This document shows, piece by piece, positions 24,610 to 35,060 of a DNA stretch of 64,000 nt. A model generated the notes under the pieces. It made no database searches. It was not told the origin of the DNA and saw only the letters and a program-made list of their open reading frames with translations. This DNA comes from Pestalotiopsis fici W106-1 (lineage: Eukaryota > Ascomycota > Sordariomycetes > Amphisphaeriales > Sporocadaceae): NCBI RefSeq assembly GCF_000516985.1, contig NW_006917101.1:1-64000 (forward strand). The letters run 5' to 3'. The translations under genes and the position numbers were made by a program. Numbering within the stretch: position 1 is the stretch's first letter; each line of letters begins with the position of its first letter.

Positions 24610-25616
24610 TTACAGCCCAGCGGCAAGCGTGTAGCCACCATCCACGGCCAATGTCTGACCATTCAAGTACTGGTTGACTGCAAAGAACAAGACTGCTTGT
24701 GCCATGTCCTCGTCCTTGCCCGGTCGTTGCGCCGGTACCTTCTTGTACTTGTCCTTTTCAATGTGACTCTTCTGGTCGGAGCCGCTGCCGTCGGCCGTCA
24801 TCTCGCTGGGGAACACGCCGGGAGCAATCGAGTTGACACGGATCTTCATGCCCTGGCCGGCAATCTCCGACGCCAGCATGCGGTTCAGGTGAATAGTAGC
24901 ACCCTTGGAGGCATTGTAGGGAAAGTGGTGCTGTGCCGTCTTGACCATGCCGCTGATGGAGCTAATGTTGATGACGGTTGAGCTCCAGCCGGGGTGCTTG
25001 TCGGTGCTCTTTTGCAAAAGTGGTAGGAACGCGGCTGTCATGAAGTCTTACGTCCATGTCAGTCTTCATTATCCCCACACGATATAACAACAAAATATAC
25101 ATAGTTCTTACAGATCTGAGCAACATTGGTCTGATAAGACTCTGTCCACTCGTCAAAAGTCGCTTTTTCCGTGTCAAAAAGATTCTGCTTTGCCTCCTCT
25201 GCCGAACTGGCCTCGGTCGACACCGTGGAAGTGCTGATGCCAGCATTGTTGATGAGGATGCACAAGCAAGACTCTCGCCTATTCATGTTCTGTCAACGAT
25301 CTTATCCAACATTGTACTCGTGGTGAGAAGCTATCGCCACTCACGAAGAAATCTCCTTGACCAGGTTGCTGATCTGGTCCTTCTTACCCACGTCGCAAGT
25401 TAGTGGAATGATGGAGTCCTTGCCCTGCGAGTACTGCTCGACGACTCGGTCGAGCTTTTCCGCCGTGCGGCCCGTAATGTACACCTTGGCACCGTTGGCC
25501 ACGAGGGCCTGGGTGGCCATCAGCCCAATGCCTGACCCGCCGCCCGTGACCAGGGCCACGCGGCCCTTGAGGTCAAAGAGGTTGTCGCGGCTGAGATGGG
25601 CGTTGCTTGAAGACAT
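24610..25616 (-). CDS. Classical short-chain dehydrogenase/reductase
   Basis: Three exons on the minus strand, 25616-25345, 25278-25112 and 25046-24610, give 291 aa with exact frame closure. The Rossmann cofactor motif T24-GGGSGIG31 is near the N-terminus, NNAG is at 101-104, a serine-rich catalytic strand NISSISG lies around 173-179, and the Y190-x3-K194 pair completes the active site. The C-terminal DGGYTLAAGL tail is typical of 3-oxoacyl-ACP-reductase-like SDRs, which use NAD(P)H to reduce ketones or oxidise alcohols. The exon 2 start was placed to restore the conserved ISSRE...ILINNAG order. No targeting signal is evident. The substrate cannot be deduced; no biosynthetic cluster genes lie next to it. 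Confidence 0.9.
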
Positions 25617-26727
25617 GCTGGTGCTTTGTCCGTTCGAGTGTCGTTTTGGTGATGTTGGGTAGCTGCAGGAAGTGAGTTTGGAGAAGTTTTCTGTTCTTGA
25701 AATTCCTAGTCTGTGAAATGGTGGCTGTGATTGTTGATATGTTGTGCAGCAAAGAACTCTTGCCGCAAGAGGTCTTTTATGGTAGGTAAAGGCCCGGGGA
25801 ATCATGACGTGTAAGTCGAGAAGGCAACGCAGAGAAGGGCACACCGGGTTCCGATTGGCAAATAATAGGAAAGAAGAAACGTCTCCCCTTCACCTTGAAG
25901 ACCGCTTTCTCTTTTGCTGAGAGCCATCGCGATCTGTCGTGTCGTATTGTAAGGTATATTATGCGGGTTTGAGGAAATGATGACGAAATGAGCGTCAGGA
26001 ACAAAAGGCAGCGTCCCGCTCATTAACGCCTGGGGCTTGCAGCTCTCCCGCTATAGTGACCCGCTAGATTGTCGCTCGGCTGCATCGTGGGGACGGACCC
26101 AGGAGCAGAAGCTCCGAGTATTGGAGTAGACGGGCACTTTTTGCTCCGTGGTTTCGAATCTTGTTATATCGTTGCACAAGTAACGGTCAAGTACCTACCT
26201 AGAAAGCCATCCAAATCTGTTTTTCGCCATCAGGCGGAATCTATTCGGAGCGTCATGATATACCACTACCGCCAATGGCCAGGCCCATTAGTTTTCGTTA
26301 GGCAGTGAGGCTCGAGATTTAGCGGCCGACATCCGTGTACGACTCCACCTAGCGACAGTGGTGGGGTTGAGTATACACATTTCTAACCATATGGAGCTCT
26401 AGTCGGGAACGCCTACTCACGTAGGCCCATTGCTCAAGCGCATGCCTTGTGTTTTGCAACATGAAAGAGGTCTCGCTCTGGACAGTATGAAGGCAACTTG
26501 CAGATATCAAGCATACTTGGCACACGACCAGAGCAAGATTTGTGTATCTATTGTTTTATCTCAATCGTTTCGACGTTGGCTCATCGATATCATTATTGCT
26601 ACTTGTTGCTACTTAAGCTATCTATACACTTCCAATACTTGGTTGCCACGCTTCATGACCCACTCGCAAAAGGATCCATATTGATACTTCTAAACCCCAA
26701 GTTGGCACTGCTTCAATGACAGTGGCC
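25617..26727. other. Intergenic region between two minus-strand genes
   Basis: Promoter of the dehydrogenase gene and 3' UTR of the AAA ATPase gene. No further gene or repeat seen. Confidence 0.5.
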
Positions 26728-28972
26728 TCAATCATACGTCCATACTCCGTCCAAACCAGTATCTACGGATCCCAGCAGATCTCTCTCAAACTTGGCCTGA
26801 ATAAGACTGACTTCTTCGAGTCGGTCAAGGTTCAGCTTCGCGCCTTCAAACGCGGCAAGACTTTCAGCAGTCTTGACTATGTTCTTGATCTGACGTCCAT
26901 TTAACTCATGCTGTGCCAGCTGTTCTAGTCCCTTCCCATCAATCTCGGTTCCACCAGGAACACGGTTGCAGAAGTTCTGCCAGATGGCTCGTCGAGACTC
27001 GAGGCTGAGCTTCGAATACCGCAACGGGACATGAATCCTGCTCTTGAATGCATCATCAAATGTGGCGACCCGGTTGGTAGTCAGAAACAAGATGCCTGTA
27101 TAGTATTCCAGCTCTCTGAGAAAGATTGAGACAAGGCTGTTTCGTTGTAAATCTTGCGAAGTGCGACGCTCCAAGAATACGTCGGCTTCATCAATGAGGA
27201 GAACCGCTCTCCATGTGCTAGCCATGTCCATGATCTCGTTCAGACGCTTCTGCAGAGCATTGCTGTCTGTTCCAAGATCTCCCGAGGACACCGTGAAGAG
27301 CGGGCATTGGACCCATTCTGCCACACATTCAGCTGTCAGTGTCTTGCCAACACCAGGAGGGCCATGCAAGACTAGGACCAGTCCTTGACCTTTGCCTTTT
27401 ATAATATCGTCGAATGTCTGAGGATCGTTTCGGCTCCTTCGCGCGTGCATAGAAACCAAGGCCTTGACAGTTCTCTTGGGCTCGGGATCCAGAACGAGCT
27501 CATTGAAACAGTCCGTGTTCCACTCAATCGGAGAAAGTTGGTCGACGAAGAATTCCAAAAAGCGCTTGTTGGTAAAGGCGTACCCTCGAACTGTCGCGTT
27601 CGTTATGAGCCGATGTTCATCTAGCAACTCGTCGTACAATACGGTGTCGGAAATGCCATCCATTACAATTCCGCCATCGTGCTTGCGGATCTCGCGCTGT
27701 CGTTTGGCGGCTTCATTGCCCGTCATCTCCGATACCCAGAATGCGTCGTTTGGATCGAGACGATGGTAAGTCTTGGTATCAATCATGACCCGCTCAGTCA
27801 GATTGACTCTCTCATAGCCACTTTGTTGTTTTTTGACGGCAACGCCAGTGTAGTGCATGTAAGTCTGACCAACAAGCTTTTCAAATCGGATCCCGCGCTG
27901 AATAAGCTGCTTCCGTGTTTCGTCCTCGTTGGACAAGGTATCCAAGGGCCGGATGTTCAGCTGATCAAAACGTAGCGTACCTGAGAATTGAGGGATGCGG
28001 AACTCTGTCGTGCGAGTGCCGAACTTGTCGCCATCATAGTCGATGAATTGAACAGTCAATCCCAACGCGGGAATCTGTCCTTTGTAGTAGCATGTGCTGA
28101 GAAGCTTATATGCATGAGGATGTCCAAGAACCCTAGCGTAGACTAGCGAGCCTGGTCTGAATGTGGTCCAAAGATGCTCGTAGTTGATAGCACCGGATTC
28201 GCTCTTGATTGCTCTCTTGTACGATCTGGACTCATCCTCGAACGTGTCGCGGATGTACTTCAGCAGGATGTTAATGTGAGCCTGTCCTTCTGCATTGTTT
28301 GCAAAGCGCTTCATGCCCTCTTCCTTCAACTCATCGTGGTAGAAGAATAGACAATGTGCCGGTACACTGAGCTCAACATCTGTGCTGGCATCTATGGGCT
28401 CATTTGGAAAGTCACCAACCACATCCTGGAGAAGCTGTTTGAGGAGATGCGAATTGACGCGCAAATTTGTGCCCTCGAGTTCACCGTCTTCCCAGAAGCT
28501 GCGTATTTCGCACAAAGCAAAAAGATCCCACCACTACAAGGCAATGGTTGATCAGCATCTTCCTCAAAATTCAGATAATTTGGTGAGGTTAACAGCTTGG
28601 AAACCTGGAGGGTAACCTTGTGGCTCCCATGGAAACCGGTCTAATAACCCCAGCCCAGAAAACAAAATACTGGAATATGCATGGTGAGGGATCACTTACA
28701 TCGCGCTCATTCTCTACATGGTCCCCATGCTTGCGTTCGAGATATTTTTTATCACCATAATCGTCATACTTTCTATCGAGACGTTTGAGCTCTGCCTTCA
28801 TTGTTTGATCCTCAAGCTTCGCGTTCTCTGTTGGGTCGTCCGAATCTGCGTCAGAGCCAGTTTGTGCCTCATTTGCAGGCGTGACCTCGTGGTGCTGGGC
28901 AGTTTGTATCATTTCGCGGGCTTCTTCAGGCTTTGGCCCCAGAAGAGCAACTTTCGAAGATTCGAGTGTCAT
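26728..28972 (-). CDS. AAA+ ATPase with long N-terminal DUF7025-like region
   Basis: The main exon runs 28533-26728 (602 codons). An upstream exon 28972-28700 (91 codons, ATG at 28972; an alternative in-frame ATG is at 29017) joins it in phase 0, giving about 693 aa. The N-terminus is acidic and helical. The middle contains WWDLFALCEI and YEHLWTTFRPGSLVY, typical of DUF7025 in fungal AAA proteins. The AAA module follows, with Walker A GPPGVGKT (about 27346-27369) and Walker B LLIDEAD (about 27180-27200). A sensor-1 TTNR lies in LFLTTNRVATFD and an arginine-rich FKSRIHVPL segment follows. Such proteins are presumed remodelling ATPases of unknown substrate. The 166 nt between 28699 and 28534 could be one intron or two introns with a tiny exon between, so the join is provisional. 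Confidence 0.8.
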
Positions 28973-30089
28973 GCTGATTTCCGGAAGAAACACGAGAAGC
29001 GCCGTCGCGCGTTTCAACGGGGGTTGTTTGTGTTGTTGAGAGAAGGGGTGGACACGAAATACGAAGGACTTTTTCCTCCCGCTGGTTACGAAGGTGAGAA
29101 CATTGATAAACTCTCTGGCACAAAAATGAAATGAGAGTTGGGGTTGACTCTGTTCACTTGCAGATATCTAGTGAATCTCTTGTTTTTGTTTTCCCTTGGT
29201 AAAGCTTTTGTAGGTCGCAGTTTCCGCAAAGGGCCCAAGGCAGCCACATAAACAGTGCGTTTGTTGGGTGCCTGCCGGCAGTGACAAGCCCCACGCTTCA
29301 ACGTTTTCAGGCATCATTTTAACAAATGTCATAACTTCTATCGTTTCTTTTAGAACTACCCATGGTCGGTTTCTGTTCTTCATATTAGCATAAGGTATTG
29401 GTGCACTGGGAAAGATCATTCGCGTTGCCTGTCAGATACCTGTATGCAGTACCACGGTCCACCTGCATCAGGAAACACATTTGCCAGCCAATTGCATACT
29501 TGCCTTTTGTTTCTGATATCTCTTTTGATTCAAGGCCTCTCACTGTTCCTTCCCATAATAAAAACAAAAAAAGGAAGAAGTAGTAGTAGAAGAACCACGC
29601 GCGATCTGTCTGTCATTGACGCCTACCGAATATCGATGACCTACCTTGAGGTTTATGCATAGATTGCCCAGTTTTAGTGTCATTGCGATCAACTATCAAC
29701 TAAAAGTCCTGGTGGGTTCGCGGCCCCTAGACTCCAAGTACTCTGTACAAAGGTAGGCACAATGTTTTTGATATCCAACAAACCATGAGGAAATCGAGGA
29801 GACGATTTCGGTTCTTTTCTTTGACTACACTTCCTTCCGATTACGATATATGCAGACAAGCAGCGCACCAACGGTGGTTTGCTCAGTTGACGATGACTAT
29901 GCCCGCCATGTCGTGATATCTAAAGTGGGGGGTTGCGGAGGCGGCTCATTCGTCGCGTGCCGAAACCTCCTCTTCGGTTCTGCATCCGAAGTACGGCTTA
30001 CTTTTAGTTTGAGCACGCCCATGATTGAACGAATTGCTCTTGTCTTTTTACTCTCAATATCGCCGAAACTGTGTTACCTGGTGGCTGAA
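28973..30089. promoter_or_regulatory. Shared upstream region of divergent AAA ATPase and esterase genes
   Basis: 1.1 kb between divergent start codons, so both promoters should lie here. No coding region or clear motif identified; an A/G-rich run sits at about 29564-29592. Confidence 0.4.
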
Positions 30090-31181
30090 ATGTTGCGAAC
30101 TATTCTTCTTGCACTTGGCGCCCAATCTGCGCTGGCGTCTCAGATAGTGCTATCTGGACCTGAGCTGTTATCTCCTGCCAGGGGCAACGTGAAATATACA
30201 CTTCCGACGGAACGGACGTTTCTTCTCAATGTCCCTGATACTTACGATCACCAAGAGTTGCACCCTCTCGTGCTTTCATTCCACGGAGGTTGGTTATTCC
30301 GATTTTGACATCCTCTTGATGTCGTAAATTACAAAGACAATGAGTGCTAAAAGGTATCATCAGCTGGTGGATTTAGCGAAAAGCAGCAACGAATCACGGA
30401 GCTATCGGATCCGACGTTGCGCATTGCCGGAAAGCCATTCCTGACGGCATATGCCCAGGGCGTTAATAACACGGACTATCCCATGAAGCACATTTGGAAG
30501 GGAGCTCCGTATGAAAACGCCACGGTTGACGATGTATAATCACCACACTCTACTCTTTACCATACGGACGAGCATAGCTGACCGCAACAGATTGCCTATG
30601 TCTACGACATCGTCGAAACAATCTCGGCGACTTACAATATCGATCGCAAGAGAATCTATGCATGCGGAAAATCCAACGGTGGCGGCTTCACTGCTCTGTT
30701 GGCTTGCAGGCCAGATACGACCAGCTTGATTGCTGCCTTTGCGCCCGTCTCTCCGGCCCTATATCAAGGAACATTTTCATTCCACAACTGCACACCCTCT
30801 CGCCCAGTACCCATTTACCACGCGCATGGTGTTGAGGACACCATTACTCCGTTCTTTGGCCGCACTCCCGAGGGAGGCTCTTTTGGACCGGAGCCCGACG
30901 TCAGGCTGTGGAGACGCCAGTGGGCAGAACGCAATGGCTGCAAGGGTACATACCACGGTCAGTGGCCAGAGCCAAAAGTATTGGAGATCTACGAAGGTGT
31001 CTTCGAGGAAGTCTGGGACTGCCCTGGCGCTGAAGTCAGAGCCCTGACCATCGAAGGCTTGGGACACGCCTGGCCAAGCACACTCGGTCTGGACTTGGCT
31101 GGTCGCCCAAACCATACCGCCAACTTCAACTTCACAAGCCCTCACCTCATAGACTTCTTCTCCCGGAACAGTCTTCCGTGA
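30090..31181 (+). CDS. Secreted PHB-depolymerase/feruloyl-esterase-like alpha/beta hydrolase
   Basis: Three exons, 30090-30288, 30364-30533 and 30591-31181, encode 319 aa. Residues 1-17 form a signal peptide ending in ALA-S. Splicing of exons 1 and 2 regenerates LSFHGAGGFS, an oxyanion-hole HG motif. The nucleophile elbow is G149-K-S151-N-G153, the acid is probably Asp206 in GVED, and the base His282 in GLGHAWP. This order matches the esterase/LpqC/PHB-depolymerase family that includes fungal type D feruloyl esterases and CE1-like acetyl xylan esterases. Several N-x-T/S sequons suggest glycosylation. It probably acts outside the cell on plant-wall esters or polyesters; the substrate is not determined. 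The next plus-strand gene, an S53 peptidase, is also secreted. Confidence 0.87.
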
Positions 31182-32649
31182 GAAAACGAAATTTCTATGC
31201 TGAAGAACCTCCAGTGCCAAACCTTTCTTGTCACCAGTGAAAGAACCCTATTTTATTCCTTTTAGGGTTGAAGTAGGGCTTTGAGCTCACCTGAAGCATC
31301 TGGCTTGCCTCTTGGTATTATTACAGTGGTTTTGCCTCATTCTGTACCTTGATAGTGGCATATAACTTTCTCTACGACGGCAGCACGCGTTTTACATGAA
31401 GCATTGTATATAAGCGCTGGCAAACTACCATCAGAGGCTCTATTACTTTGGTTGAGACAAATATGACAATAAAACTATGCAGCAGACTGTTATTACCGTC
31501 ACTGGACGATTCCATTTATAACTTGCAGATTTATATGATGCGGCGGCAGTCTAAGCCAAGGGTCATAAAGTATGGCTGCAGCATAAATTAGGGACATGGT
31601 CGTCGTTTAATTCTGCTTGATTACCATGTCGCATGATCCAGCCTGTCTCATTCGCTTAAAGCTCTATACGTAGCGTGCCAAGACTATCCGTACAAGGATA
31701 ATGGCGGTTATTATTATACATCTCAGAGCCTCTCAACTTGTTGGGGCATGTTTCATATCAATCAAGCCGAGGACGCACAAAGGTAGACAACTTGTGTAGA
31801 CGCTGTGGCTGTTGGCTCAGTGTCCTCTACAATCGACTAATTTTGGCTATGCAAACCTGCATCAGGGCCAAGGACGCCCAGGAGCCTAGACAGAACGCGC
31901 TGGCAAATTTTACGAGCGGAGGATACAAAAAGCGTTGCAATATTCTCCGAACCCAAGCACACGAAAACCTTGAGGCAGAATCTGACAAGCCCTACCGCCC
32001 ACTTGGAAGGTGTCAATCCAGATGTACACGGGTCGTCAATCTCGAATAGGTAATTGTTAATGTAGCGCCTAGGGTGTATCCCTGTGCCGAGCACTTGAAG
32101 GCTTCGGCTCAACCCTAAAATGGCAGTCGGTATAGACAACTTGATCCATGATAGGCCGAACACTAGGAAGCCTCGTCCAATTCATCTGCCGACCTGAACG
32201 ACAAGTTTTTGTATAGAATGGATGAATGGAATGTGTCGATGCATGCTGATCGTTTGCATCTAGATGTGAATGGCGTGTTCCCATATTGATTCAGCGTGCC
32301 AGCCCTATGCTGCTGATCAGCATGTTCCCTTGATTGGCGCAAATAATCTCTACCTTTCCCTTGCCAAGAACTATAAAGCCGTCGGTCGGATTTTATTCAA
32401 TCGAGAATTCAAGTCACACACGTGTGATTCCATCTGATCATAGGCTTGGCATCCCCGATCCGAAGCCACGACATAGCTAGTCTCGGGCGGATGATCGCCG
32501 CCTCTGCATGACGCCCCTGCGCGGTGTAGCCACCGGGGTTCCAAGGGTTCACAGGGTTCCTACATTTGTACTACAGTTGGCCCGAGTAAAACCTTAGTCG
32601 TTCCGTGTAGAACAGCTTGGACCGTTTCTTGTACACACTTTGCTTCAAG
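31182..32649. other. Intergenic region between two secreted-enzyme genes
   Basis: 1.5 kb between the esterase stop and the peptidase start. A TATAAA at 32372-32377 is a weak promoter candidate 270 nt before the peptidase ATG. No gene recognised. Confidence 0.45.
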
Positions 32650-34756
32650 ATGAGGCAAATGGTGCTTTTTGGTATGTATCTACCACTTCACTCCTTAGGT
32701 TGTTGGTAGACTGCAGAAAGATTTGGGTGTCAGACTTGTAACACAGTTCAATAGGTGCTACCCTTGTGGTCAAGTCTTGTAGAGACAGTCACTGACTCCA
32801 ATCTTCTACAGGTGCGGCGGCGCTGCTACTCAGCCCTCTTGCAGCGAGCAGTAACGTTATTGTCGAGTCCCTACCTAGTGTTCCAGATGGATGGCAGCTA
32901 GTCAAGAAGGCCAATTCCTCGTCAGTAATTCGGCTACGGGTCGCACTCGAGTCACCCAACGTGACCAGCGGACTATTCGAGAAAACGCTCCTTGAGATTT
33001 CTTCGCCGACTCATCCTTCTTATGGCCAGTATCTGTCAAGAGAGCAAGCCAAAGATCTCGTACAGCCACGGCAAGAGTCTACAGATGCCGTTCTGGCGTG
33101 GCTCGAATCTGCTGGAATCCCCGACCAGAACATCGAGAACGTGGGCGACTGGATCAATTTTAGACTTACAGTGGCCGAGGCAGAACGCCTACTAAATGCT
33201 GATTTCAACATTTACAGCCATGGTAACTCGAGCGGCTTGAAGGCCCGCACACTAGAATACTCGGTGCCACAAGCCATCAGGCCTCACATTACGACGATAC
33301 AACCTACAACGGTATTCAGTCGTATGCGGAAAAACATGAGCGGAATAGCCAAGTATGAACAAATTCCGGATCCGGAAGGGTTATCGTCGATTTTGGATTC
33401 GTCGGTACTCACGATCAACAAGACGGAAGCTCTCAAGGTATGCAATTACTTGATCGTTCCGAATTGCTTAAGGCTTTTATACAACATTGGAAATTATACC
33501 GCGAAGCCAGCCGCAAAGACAATCTTTGGCATCAGTGGCTTTCTCGAGGTAAGTACAAGGAGCAGAAGAAATGTTGAAGCAACTATTCTTACCAATAACT
33601 GCCAGGAATATGCCAATTATGAATTTCTGGATACTTTCTTGGAAAAATACGCATCGCTATCTTCTAATCAGACCTTTACCACCGCCTTGGTCAACGGTGG
33701 CGACGACTACCAAGATGGGACGGACGATCAGGAGGCCAACCTGGATATACAATATGCTGCAGCGCTAGGTTTCAATACGGATCTCCGGTTCTATTCGGTT
33801 GGAGGGCGCGGACCTTTGATCCCAGATCTAGAGTGAGTTTCCCTCGCAACGTGAATAATTCAAATGCCGCGACAACCATTAAGCAGAATGACTCTAGCCA
33901 ACCGTACGCGGATCAAAATATGGTCGAGCCGTATCTGGAGCTCCTCACATACTTGCTCAATCTGACCGACGCAGAGTTGCCAACTACCCTGAGCACCTCG
34001 TACGGCGACAATGAGCGCGAGCTGCCGCTCGCCTACGCGCAACAGGTCTGCACGATGCTGGGCCAGCTCGGCGCCCGCGGCGTGAGCATCATCTTTGCGT
34101 CGGGGGACACGGGGCCTGGCTCGGCCTGCCAGACCAACGACGGGACCGAGACCCCGCGGTTCACGCCCACGTTTCCGGCCAGCTGCCCCTACATCACCAC
34201 CGTGGGCGGCACCGCCGGCGTGCTGCCCGAGCTGGCCGTGTCCTTTTCCTCGGGCGGCTTCAGCGATTATTTTCCGCGCCCGGCCTACCAAGACGCCGCC
34301 GTCTCGGCGTACCTGCAGCAACTCGGCCCGAATGTCTTTGCCGGCCTGTACAACACCTCTGGCCGCGGGTTCCCCGACGTCGCGGCCCAGGGCAACGGCT
34401 TTCGCATCGTGGATAATGGGGCCGTGGCATCAATCAGCGGAACGTCGGCGGCGGCACCGACCTTTGCGGCCATTATTTCGCTCGTCAATAATGCCCTGGT
34501 GGCTGCCGGCCGGAAGCCGCTCGGCTTTCTCAACCCTTGGTTATACAGCGTGGCCGGCCCGGCGGGTGCCCTGACTGACATTACGCAAGGCGGCAGCCGA
34601 GGATGTGGCCCCTATAGCGATTATTCTGGACTGCCGACGCCCGAAATCATTGGCGCTGGATGGAATGCGACGGCAGGTTGGGATCCAGTGACTGGGCTGG
34701 GCACTCCACTGTTCAATAAACTCTTGGTGCATGCGTTCCTAAATACTACATCATGA
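32650..34756 (+). CDS. Sedolisin-family (S53) tripeptidyl-type serine peptidase, secreted proenzyme
   Basis: Four exons, 32650-32671, 32812-33548, 33606-33832 and 33898-34756, give 614 aa. A signal peptide of about 20 residues is split by intron 1. The prodomain (Pro-kumamolisin activation domain) spans about residues 30-170. The catalytic domain shows E296 and D300 in [12 protein letters not shown]399 in ASGDTG (oxyanion) and Ser512 in SGTSAAAP. The C-terminal DPVTGLGTP carries calcium-site residues. These are the hallmark residues of S53 peptidases, acidic-pH endo- or tripeptidyl-peptidases. Intron 3 ends at gactctag, the only acceptor restoring the frame and the PDLDQPY junction. Third-position GC rises strongly between about 34,000 and 34,600 compared with the first half of the gene. 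Confidence 0.93.
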
Positions 34757-35060
34757 TTGGGGCAGAAGAGCAATGGCAAACATACTTCTGGGTCTGTAGT
34801 GTAATGATTGACGGGGTGAAGTGATTCTATCAAGTCAAGCATATAGAAGGAGCGGCGTACCGGTCATTATTAATACATTGTTGGTAATTGTGATTTCTGT
34901 CAGTGGTGAATTTTGGGCGTTCTTGATCTCATGATTTGTTACAAGCCAACGAGAACCTATCCATCATTATATGTACAGTCCTCCCACCCCCGATCCATTG
35001 TTTTATACCCTCTATGTAGTATACAGGCGTTGTACATGTTTTTCTATATTGCTCCGGTGA
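34757..35060. other. Convergent 3' intergenic region
   Basis: 304 nt between the stop codons of the S53 peptidase (+) and the rRNA methyltransferase (-) genes; AT-rich UTR-like sequence and nothing else evident. Confidence 0.5.

Noticed and set aside
26080..26180. Possible tRNA-like B-box word (ggtttcgaatc)
   Set aside because: No matching A box at the correct distance and no cloverleaf could be drawn.
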